Source of the DNA: Desulfobacterales bacterium
Lineage (GTDB): Bacteria > Desulfobacterota > Desulfobacteria > Desulfobacterales > C00003060
DNA length: 6,366 bases
NCBI GenBank assembly: GCA_030613145.1
Contig: JAUWMM010000114.1
Location: 1 to 6,366 of the forward strand
Direction of reading: 5' to 3'
Position 1 is the stretch's first letter. Every line of letters starts with the position of its first letter. The notes beneath the pieces are model-generated. The model was not told where the DNA came from. It was given only the letters and a program-made list of their open reading frames with translations, and searched no databases. Shown here piece by piece: positions 1-4,742 of the stretch. Made by a program: the position numbers and the translations under genes.

Positions 1-172
<172 letters not shown>

Positions 173-173
173 T

Positions 174-216
174 CAAGTATTATTACCCATTTAGAAAAGC
201 GATAAACTTTCGTCAA
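174..216 (-). promoter_or_regulatory. Possible sigma-70-like promoter for the HIT gene
   Basis: Read on the minus strand, the A+T-rich stretch before the HIT gene contains TTGACG (216-211), a good -35 match, but the hexamer 17 bases further on is only TAAATG. An alternative pairing is TTATCG (205-200) with TAATAC (182-177), also 17 bases apart. Neither pair is strong at both boxes, so the assignment rests on position and base composition. Transcripts would have a leader of roughly 40-50 bases before the HIT ATG. Confidence 0.3.
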
Positions 217-217
217 G

Positions 218-254
218 AAAAATTGTAAGCTGGTTCAGAGGGTTGGCATAGCTT
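218..254 (-). terminator. Weak terminator-like hairpin after the pilZ-type gene
   Basis: On the minus strand AAGCT (254-250) pairs with AGCTT (231-227), and the stem is followed by ACAA and five T residues (222-218). The stem is short, A+T-rich and encloses an 18-base loop, so it would be a poor intrinsic terminator on its own. It stands at the right place to end the dsbD-thiL-pilZ transcript before the HIT gene. Confidence 0.25.
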
Positions 255-257
255 CTT

Positions 258-301
258 AGGCCACCCTGGTAGGGTGATCCGCCTGATGCAGGGTACCGCA
301 T
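258..301 (-). repeat. Two adjacent small stem-loops in the pilZ-HIT gap
   Basis: On the plus strand AGGC (258-261) and GCCT (281-284) flank a perfect CACCCT/AGGGTG hairpin (262-267 with 271-276, loop GGT), with an ATCC bulge on the right side. Next to it ATGC (286-289) pairs with GCAT (298-301) around an eight-base loop. The 13 bases at 298-310 match 3829-3841 at 12 positions, i.e. the right flank of the GNRA hairpin at 3800-3839. I recognise no known riboswitch or RNA family here. The remainder of the 131-332 gap holds only the HIT ribosome site, promoter-like and terminator-like signals. Confidence 0.45.
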
Positions 302-332
302 TCTGACGAAATGATGATGAAGCATTGCAGGT

Positions 333-794
333 TTACTGAAGAAGATAGAATCCCAACACTTTTTTCGTATGTTCACACGGGTCAACAAATTCAACGCCTA
401 TGAAGCGGTCCTTCACATGCCTGACAATCACATTCTCGGATATCGTAGACCTTGCATTATCATCCAGCACAAACTCAACGCTTAGAGTGTCACCCTTCTC
501 AACAGTTCCTCTGTTTATCTTAAGCCCCAATCCGCCACGCGAGATGTCTTCTATGAAGATATGTTCTTCGTCGATGCCCTGCATGGAACAGGTACCATGC
601 AGGTTGACCTTCTTTCTATAAAATCGTCTTTTCTCGAATATTACAGAAAAGACGGCTTTACAGCTACATCTTATTTTGACCGGTTTGTCCAGATTCACAT
701 AGCGAGCCACATTCGCTGTTTTCCACTCACCGCATGAATCACATACAATAGTGGCTTCATTATTTTCGCTCACATGTATCGTTTTCACCTTCAT
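333..794 (-). CDS. PilZ-domain protein with N-terminal zinc ribbon
   Basis: The 153-residue protein has two parts. Residues about 15-48 carry CDSC (Cys18, Cys21) and CSC (Cys43, Cys45), the spacing of a small zinc ribbon; residues about 54-153 form a PilZ domain. The two cyclic-di-GMP-binding signatures are present: RRFYR (Arg56...Arg60, RxxxR) and DISRGG (Asp83, Ser85, Gly88, DxSxxG), followed by the usual IGVEFVD strand. PilZ proteins bind cyclic-di-GMP and act as cytoplasmic effectors of motility, envelope or biofilm behaviour; the output of this one cannot be told. I chose the ATG at 794 because AGGAG (806-802) sits seven bases upstream; an upstream in-frame ATG at 836 would add 14 residues but has no proper ribosome site. 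It is the last gene of the dsbD-thiL-pilZ cluster, 45 bases after thiL. No membrane segment or signal peptide is visible. Confidence 0.88.
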   Translation of the reverse strand: MKVKTIHVSENNEATIVCDSCGEWKTANVARYVNLDKPVKIRCSCKAVFSVIFEKRRFYRKKVNLHGTCSMQGIDEEHIFIEDISRGGLGLKINRGTVEKGDTLSVEFVLDDNARSTISENVIVRHVKDRFIGVEFVDPCEHTKKVLGFYLLQ

Positions 795-839
795 TGCCAC
801 GCTCCTGTGCTGAACCGCCACGCTGAGGTTTTGCATGCC

Positions 840-1865
840 CTATTTGCAAAAGTGAAGGTATCCCCCGCCTTCAAGAGGCACTTTTGCCTTTTTTTGAGCA
901 AGAAATATGCCATTCCCCGGGATGACAGTGCCTACTTTCACAGCGGGTCTTCCTGAGAGCTTTGCGGTGAGAGATTCGACCTTTTCTTTATCAGCAGTTG
1001 ATGCCGTAAACAAAAGTTCATAGTCCTCACCGCCATGGAGGGCCCACTGGAGTGCTTTTTGTCTCGCGCCGGCCAGCTCTATTAACTCGCTCGACATAGG
1101 TATCGACGCTTCTTGTAGAACAGCACCCACTCCGCTTTGCTCGCAAATATGTCCAAGGTCTTTGGAGATACCATCTGAGATATCGATCATGGCATGCGCT
1201 AGGCCACTCTCTCCCAGGGCCTTTCCCATGTCAAGGCGAGGGATCGGCTTTTGGTGTGCCCGGACCAGGAATTCGTAGCCTAAAGATGCACCAGCCTGTT
1301 TGTTGCGAAGCACAAATAGCCCTCCGGCCGCATTGCCCAGCGGGCCGGTCACCCACACATCGTCGCCGACCCTGGCACCGGAGCGGTACACGACACTTCC
1401 CGGCAGACAGTCTCCGAGAAGAGTTATGGTAACCAGTACATGGGACGGGCACTCAACGGTGTCACCTCCGGCAAGGACAATGCCAGTCTTCTCTGCAAGG
1501 GCGTTGAATCCGACCATAAACGATTCCAAGAAGCTCGCCTTCGACTCTGCCTTCAATCCAATAGAGAGAAATGCCGTGCGGGGCGTGCCACCCATTGCAG
1601 CAATGTCGCTGATATTAACAGCGATGGCCTTCCAACCAAGGGCTTCCGGAGAAAGGGTCTGGTCCGTGAAGTGAATCCCTTCAATCAGGGTGTCTGTAGT
1701 CACGAGAAGAACCCTGTCCCCAGAGGTTTCCAGAACCGCGCTGTCATCGCCGATCCCCTTTATTACGTAGGATGGGAGTTTTTGAGATACCCTCCCCTGT
1801 ATTAACCGGATTATACCGGCTTCGCCAAGGTCCTTTAAAGTTTTGATGTTTGTGGTCGTTTTCAA
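840..1865 (-). CDS. thiL: Thiamine-monophosphate kinase
   Basis: ThiL phosphorylates thiamine monophosphate with ATP to give thiamine diphosphate, the last step of cofactor synthesis, in the cytoplasm. At 341 residues it has the normal family length and the full set of motifs: GIGDDSAV (37-44), DTLIEGIHF (58-66) with the metal- and phosphate-binding residues, NISDIAAMGG (84-93), AGGDT (132-136), GDDVWVTG (167-174), IDISDGISKDL (227-237) and HGGEDYELLFT (277-287). The domain order is an AIRS-type N-terminal half followed by the AIRS C-terminal half. The start is a TTG with AGGGA (1876-1872) six bases upstream; the next Met is residue 91, well inside the conserved core, so a TTG start is almost required. 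It begins 22 bases after the dsbD stop, so the two are very likely co-transcribed. There is no other thiamine gene and no TPP riboswitch in view. All key residues appear intact. Confidence 0.96.
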   Translation of the reverse strand: MKTTTNIKTLKDLGEAGIIRLIQGRVSQKLPSYVIKGIGDDSAVLETSGDRVLLVTTDTLIEGIHFTDQTLSPEALGWKAIAVNISDIAAMGGTPRTAFLSIGLKAESKASFLESFMVGFNALAEKTGIVLAGGDTVECPSHVLVTITLLGDCLPGSVVYRSGARVGDDVWVTGPLGNAAGGLFVLRNKQAGASLGYEFLVRAHQKPIPRLDMGKALGESGLAHAMIDISDGISKDLGHICEQSGVGAVLQEASIPMSSELIELAGARQKALQWALHGGEDYELLFTASTADKEKVESLTAKLSGRPAVKVGTVIPGNGIFLAQKKAKVPLEGGGYLHFCK

Positions 1866-1887
1866 ACAGGTTCCCTGCCCAAATTGT

Positions 1888-3687
1888 TTACTGTGCTAAG
1901 GCCTCCTCCATTTTCTTTAGCATCTTGGCCGGTCCCAAAAAGCCAATAGTTCTGAGGCTATGAATGTCCTCACCTTTGCTACTGATGAAAATCACCGTTG
2001 GCAACCCCGACACCTTAAATTTCTCCGTTAAGGCAGTGCATTTGTCGTCGGTTAAGGTGCAATCTACTCTTAGCATAATGAACTCTCTCGATTTGTCTAT
2101 GACCCTTTGGTCTCTAAATGTCTTACGGTCCAATTCTTTACAGGCAGCGCACCAATCAGCGTAGAAGTCGATGAGGGCGGGTCTATTTCCCTTTTGCAAA
2201 TGCCCAACGGATTGACCCCTGTAGTCTACCCAATTAATCCCTGGAGGCTCAGGTCGGATCGCCGCGTTCACAAGCAAGGTCCCCGAAAGGATGAGCAGGA
2301 CACCAAAAATGGCGCGTATTATCTTGAAGCTTCGGGTGTAGCCCTCTCCACGCTCCAAGAAACCGAGCAGGAGTCCGCCAAAAATGGCCAGAATCCCCAG
2401 ATAGAATCCTTGCTGGTCATGAGGCTGTCTGGCTTGCGGGAGCAGGAAATAGATGGCCACGCCAATCAGGAGAAAGCCGAACAACTTTCGCATCCAAACC
2501 ATCCACAGACCCGATTTGGGCAGCCGACTCAAAGCCCCGGAAAACATGGCCAAGAAAAGATACGGGAACCCAAGCCCCAAACCCATGACAAAAAAGAGCA
2601 AGGCACCTTTTGCTACAATGCCCAGCTTGGCAACAATGCTCACCAGCCCGATGATAATTCCGGTCGCACAGGGAGCAATAACTACTCCGACCGTCAATCC
2701 CATGACAAAAGAGCCAATGGCACCTTGTCGCGATTTGCCAAGCTTTGTCATTAAAGACGAAGGGACGGTGACTTCAAAAGCACCAAACATGCTGGCTGCC
2801 ATGGAAAGAATAATTATGGTAATGCAGATGACGAACCAGGGGCTTTGAAACAAAAAGCCCCACTGCCTGCCTGCCAGGCCGGATACTAGCCCCAGAATAG
2901 AAAACACAATGGCGATTCCCACCACGTAGTATGATGCAAGGACAAATACTGCCCACCTTTTTTGCTCACTTTGAGCCACAAAGAAGCTAACAGTCATCGG
3001 AATAACAGGATACACGCAGGGGGTCAGGTTCAAGGCGAGACCAAAAAGGAAAAAGGCGATGACAGCATACGCAAGCCCCTTTTCAATGACCTGTCTCGCT
3101 CTTAATTCATCAGGGGTAAAAGAGGCTTCTGGTCTGAAAATGTGTTCGTTAATCAGCTTTGTCGGCTCACCTGCCTTAACGATCTTTAAAGGTATCTCAA
3201 ACCTGACAGCTTGGGGCATGAAACACTTTTGATCATCGCAGGCCTGATAAGCCAGCTTGCCTGACACTTTGATATCCCCCAGAGAAATATCCTCAGCAAG
3301 TTTCCCCTGGGCATAAATTGAAATCTTGCCTTCGTAAACAGATACCTTATTGGGGGAAAAGGAAAAGGATTTAAGCACCGGCTCCGGGTAGCTCACAGGT
3401 CCGAAAACAACAGATTCCCTTTCATCAAAATTGACAGCCATTGGGATAAGGAACTTATCGAGTGGCTTGTGACTGTTGATGTGAAAGCCCTGTTTTATAT
3501 TTGCAACAATCGCCACCTGAAAGTTTTCTCCCGGATGGATGCGTTCGTGAGACACGTAGGGCTTCGCTTGAACCACATTCAAGTCTTGGGAGGTCTGTCC
3601 GGATGATAAAGATAGGCACAGGGATAGCAGTAATACGATAACTACACATAGCGAAGTGGATTTAATTATCGATTTCATTCTGGCCAC
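1888..3687 (-). CDS. dsbD: Thiol:disulfide interchange protein DsbD
   Basis: DsbD carries electrons from cytoplasmic thioredoxin across the inner membrane to periplasmic partners (DsbC-, CcmG-type). All three modules are present in 599 residues: a signal peptide (about 1-30, hydrophobic run VVIVLLLSLCLSLSS); a periplasmic alpha domain (about 35-175) with CDDQKC (Cys150, Cys155) as redox pair; a membrane domain (about 205-475, some eight helices) with LTPCVYP (Cys224) and IAPCATG (Cys340); and a C-terminal thioredoxin-like gamma domain with WCAAC (Cys513, Cys516) and cis-proline Pro563 in SGLPT. All six catalytic cysteines are therefore in place. Two more cysteines (543, 550) in the gamma domain are extra. 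Translation probably starts at the GTG (3687), 12 bases after GGGAGG (3705-3700); an ATG three codons later is possible. That ribosome site lies inside a stem-loop (3691-3734). First gene of the cluster with thiL and the pilZ-type gene. Confidence 0.96.
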   Translation of the reverse strand: MARMKSIIKSTSLCVVIVLLLSLCLSLSSGQTSQDLNVVQAKPYVSHERIHPGENFQVAIVANIKQGFHINSHKPLDKFLIPMAVNFDERESVVFGPVSYPEPVLKSFSFSPNKVSVYEGKISIYAQGKLAEDISLGDIKVSGKLAYQACDDQKCFMPQAVRFEIPLKIVKAGEPTKLINEHIFRPEASFTPDELRARQVIEKGLAYAVIAFFLFGLALNLTPCVYPVIPMTVSFFVAQSEQKRWAVFVLASYYVVGIAIVFSILGLVSGLAGRQWGFLFQSPWFVICITIIILSMAASMFGAFEVTVPSSLMTKLGKSRQGAIGSFVMGLTVGVVIAPCATGIIIGLVSIVAKLGIVAKGALLFFVMGLGLGFPYLFLAMFSGALSRLPKSGLWMVWMRKLFGFLLIGVAIYFLLPQARQPHDQQGFYLGILAIFGGLLLGFLERGEGYTRSFKIIRAIFGVLLILSGTLLVNAAIRPEPPGINWVDYRGQSVGHLQKGNRPALIDFYADWCAACKELDRKTFRDQRVIDKSREFIMLRVDCTLTDDKCTALTEKFKVSGLPTVIFISSKGEDIHSLRTIGFLGPAKMLKKMEEALAQ

Positions 3688-3690
3688 TAG

Positions 3691-3734
3691 ACAGTGAAGC
3701 CTCCCTGTGCTCCCGCACAGGGCATCTTGACTGT
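3691..3734 (-). promoter_or_regulatory. Stem-loop enclosing the dsbD Shine-Dalgarno sequence
   Basis: Read as minus-strand RNA, an 8-bp stem CCCUGUGC/GCACAGGG is capped by the GNRA tetraloop GGGA (3714-3711). Below it are a 3x3 internal loop (AUG against AGG), three more pairs (AAG/CUU), a C-C mismatch and five pairs (ACAGU/ACUGU). The dsbD ribosome site GGGAGG (3705-3700) is split between the upper stem (GGG) and the internal loop (AGG), and the structure ends three bases before the GTG start. If it folds, the site would be largely hidden, so it may limit or regulate dsbD translation. It could equally be an inserted repeat that merely lies there. Confidence 0.5.
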
Positions 3735-3839
3735 GTCTCAGGACGGCGGAACTCGCCGAAGCAATAACCCGCCTTCGCCGAGGCTATGGCGGGTCACCAC
3801 GCCATTCATCCCCGTGCTTCCGCACGGGGCATTCTGGCG
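3691..3839 (-). repeat. Cluster of four stem-loops with two directly repeated GNRA hairpins (REP/BIME-like)
   Basis: Four inverted repeats tile this 149-base stretch. They are 3691-3734 (described separately); 3744-3758 (CGGCG/CGCCG, 5-base loop); 3767-3794 (ACCCGCC/GGCGGGT); and 3800-3839, whose core CCCCGTGC/GCACGGGG (3810-3829) has a minus-strand GGAA tetraloop and outer CGCCA/TGGCG arms. The first and last cores are direct repeats 107 bases apart: both are 8+4+8 bases, both are followed on the plus strand by GCAT, and both have GNRA loops. They differ by a compensatory T-A to C-G pair (3706/3719 versus 3813/3826). This suggests a dispersed palindromic repeat of the REP/BIME kind or a small structured RNA in the dsbD leader. 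No transposase is nearby and no clear promoter for dsbD is visible inside it. Confidence 0.65.
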
Positions 3840-3997
3840 AAGGTGAGTAAATCCTTCAAATTCTCTTCTATAAAGTCTTTTGTGTAAATCCTACCTTTTT
3901 CCTCAATATTTTCAAGGGCTAAAATAGGCATGCCTGCCGCAACCCTGCCCACAGCAGGAATTTGTCTTTCAGACATATGTTCTTTACGCCACAGCAT
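3806..3997 (-). pseudogene. Fragment of a LexA/S24-type repressor (hinge and self-cleavage site only)
   Basis: The 63-codon frame contains IPAVGRVAAGMPILALENIE (residues 13-32), which closely resembles the LexA hinge and self-cleavage region (E. coli LexA: GLPLVGRVAAGEPLL). The Ala-Gly scissile pair is Ala21-Gly22. An intact LexA or XRE-S24 repressor would have an N-terminal helix-turn-helix before this and the Ser/Lys dyad after it. Neither is here: upstream the same frame reads an unrelated run to a stop near 4070, and downstream it ends in the hairpin repeat, whose sequence supplies the last residues (RMPRAEARG). I call it a relic rather than a working gene. Translation could begin at the Met at 3997 or at the one at 3976 (MSERQIP...), but no ribosome site is convincing. 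Palindromes resembling SOS boxes overlap and precede it, as expected for a formerly autoregulated lexA-like gene. Confidence 0.6.
3971..3982. promoter_or_regulatory. SOS-box-like palindrome 1 (imperfect)
   Basis: AGACATATGTTC reads GAACATATGTCT on the minus strand and differs at one position from the GAACN4GTTC pattern known for Gram-positive-type LexA operators. It contains the perfect 8-base palindrome ACATATGT and overlaps the second candidate start (ATG at 3976) of the LexA-like fragment. Confidence 0.35.
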
Positions 3998-4011
3998 AGG
4001 ACATATGTCCT
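3998..4011. promoter_or_regulatory. SOS-box-like palindrome 2 (perfect 14-bp dyad)
   Basis: AGGACATATGTCCT is a perfect 14-base palindrome. Its core GACATATGT is shared with the site 28 bases to the left, and it sits immediately upstream of the ATG at 3997. It is related to GAACN4GTTC with symmetric changes in both half-sites. Repetition and symmetry point to a dimeric repressor site. Confidence 0.45.
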
Positions 4012-4072
4012 GTTTATCAAGCGAAAAAACAAGTATTCGGCAGAACCTCGACCCTTTTCCCTTGACGGATTA

Positions 4073-4084
4073 GAACATTTGTTC
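4073..4084. promoter_or_regulatory. SOS-box-like palindrome 3 (exact GAACN4GTTC)
   Basis: GAACATTTGTTC fits the GAACN4GTTC pattern exactly. It lies 76 bases upstream of the LexA-like fragment's first ATG, on its promoter side. The other bases between 4012 and 4126 contain no gene I can support and no clear promoter. Confidence 0.4.
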
Positions 4085-4126
4085 AACTTCCAGCCACGCA
4101 AAGCTAATATTAAATGCTCCTTACTA

Positions 4127-4471
4127 AGGGCTCGCCCAAAAATAACTTACCATTTTGGCATTCCAGCCCGCCAGAAAGACGGCGGATCTACGACTTCAGG
4201 CTATCTTTGGCAGATACTCATTCCCTGGCCCAGACCAGGTCTATAGGCTTTAGTGAGCTAATTTTGCGGTTCCAACGGAAAACAAAGTATACCAGTCAAG
4301 TCTGTCGCATAGCGCCAGGGCGGGCGCAAAACCATCGAAATAGCCTGCTATTCCTGCTTGCCCTGTGGAATGCGAAGCATATTCCTCCGGGGCGGTTTTG
4401 CTCAATCGGATCGGCCAATTCTAACCCAAATCTGAGCGCCAATTCTGCCAAGTTATTTTTGCGCAAGCCCT
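4127..4471. mobile_element. 345-bp MITE or decayed insertion sequence with terminal inverted repeats
   Basis: The left end AGGGCTCGCCCAAAAATAAC (4127-4146, continuing TT to 4148) is matched in inverted orientation at the right end (4471-4450) at 20 of 22 positions. A weaker continuation inward ends in a shared TTGGC-like block (to 4159 and 4438). The interior has no transposase: short frames in both directions are low-complexity or broken. It has small hairpins at 4168-4185 (CCGCC/GGCGG), 4224-4239 (CCTGG/CCAGG) and 4312-4327 (GCGCC/GGCGC). Size, matched termini and lack of coding capacity fit a non-autonomous element mobilised in trans. No target duplication is evident at the edges, so it is old, or the true ends differ by a few bases. 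I cannot assign the parent IS family. Confidence 0.7.
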
Positions 4472-4739
4472 AAGGGGAAAATCACGCAAGACACGGTCGA
4501 CATGCGATGCAGAGCCCCAGGTGCGTCTATCATAGACTTGCGCGGCAAGACCACCACATAGCACAATAATCACAATTGCGAATCTGGAAAACTAAAGGGC
4601 GTTCCCCCGTTCCCCGGATCACGAAGCTGCTTTACTGCTTAGCCCCTTCGTGATAGTTAACCAACTTGGACTCTCACGCTTCTTTTTGAGAAGGCTGGTA
4701 ATTCCTTATTCTGATTTCATTCGTTGTTCCGGAGGTACA
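4472..4739. other. Non-coding stretch upstream of mltF
   Basis: No gene is supported here. It contains a small perfect hairpin CTTGC/GCAAG (4537-4549, loop GCG), a pyrimidine-rich GTTCCCC pair near 4601-4615, the 9-bp inverted repeat listed separately, and the mltF ribosome site at its end. I searched by eye for -35/-10 pairs and found none good at both boxes. The mltF frame stays open upstream to a GTG at 4650, but that extension (MIVNQLGLSRFF...) spoils the signal peptide and lacks a ribosome site. Confidence 0.5.
4618..4654. repeat. 9-bp inverted repeat in the mltF leader
   Basis: ATCACGAAG (4618-4626) and CTTCGTGAT (4646-4654) are perfect inverted copies separated by 19 bases. The spacer allows a second pairing AAGC/GCTT (4624-4627 with 4637-4640). 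There is no T-run on either side, so it is not an intrinsic terminator. An operator, an RNA leader structure or an element end are all possible. It lies 85 bases before the mltF start. Confidence 0.5.
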
Positions 4740-4742
4740 TTG
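4731..4742 (+). promoter_or_regulatory. Ribosome binding site that fixes the mltF start at TTG
   Basis: GGAGG (4731-4735) is followed after four bases by TTG (4740-4742), from which a textbook signal peptide is read. This is the only good Shine-Dalgarno match near the 5' end of the frame. Confidence 0.85.

Noticed and set aside
226..310. A cyclic-di-GMP riboswitch, 6S RNA or other known structured RNA in the pilZ-HIT gap
   Set aside because: The hairpins there do not carry the conserved cores I know for these families, and the region lies downstream of the PilZ-type gene rather than before it.
795..836. A longer PilZ-type protein starting at ATG 836
   Set aside because: The upstream ATG has no spaced Shine-Dalgarno sequence, while the ATG at 794 has AGGAG seven bases before it.
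2107..2754. A 215-codon plus-strand frame opposite dsbD
   Set aside because: It is the antisense shadow of the DsbD membrane domain; the polar, repetitive composition is what reverse-reading of membrane helices gives.
3691..3839. A CRISPR array or integron attC site made from the repeated hairpins
   Set aside because: There are only two copies with different interiors, no regular spacers, no cas or integrase genes, and no attC core sites.
3919..4101. A 60-codon minus-strand frame overlapping the LexA-like fragment
   Set aside because: Its translation (MRGWKLNKCSNPSREK...) resembles nothing, and the other frame contains the clear LexA hinge.
4114..4473. A 119-codon plus-strand frame covering the MITE
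   Set aside because: Its translation has no recognisable motif, it begins and ends within the terminal inverted repeats, and there is no ribosome site; it is better explained as chance openness of the element.
4650..4739. An extended mltF start at GTG 4650
   Set aside because: It has no ribosome site, would place about 30 mixed residues ahead of a clean signal peptide, and overlaps an inverted repeat; the TTG at 4740 behind GGAGG is far better.
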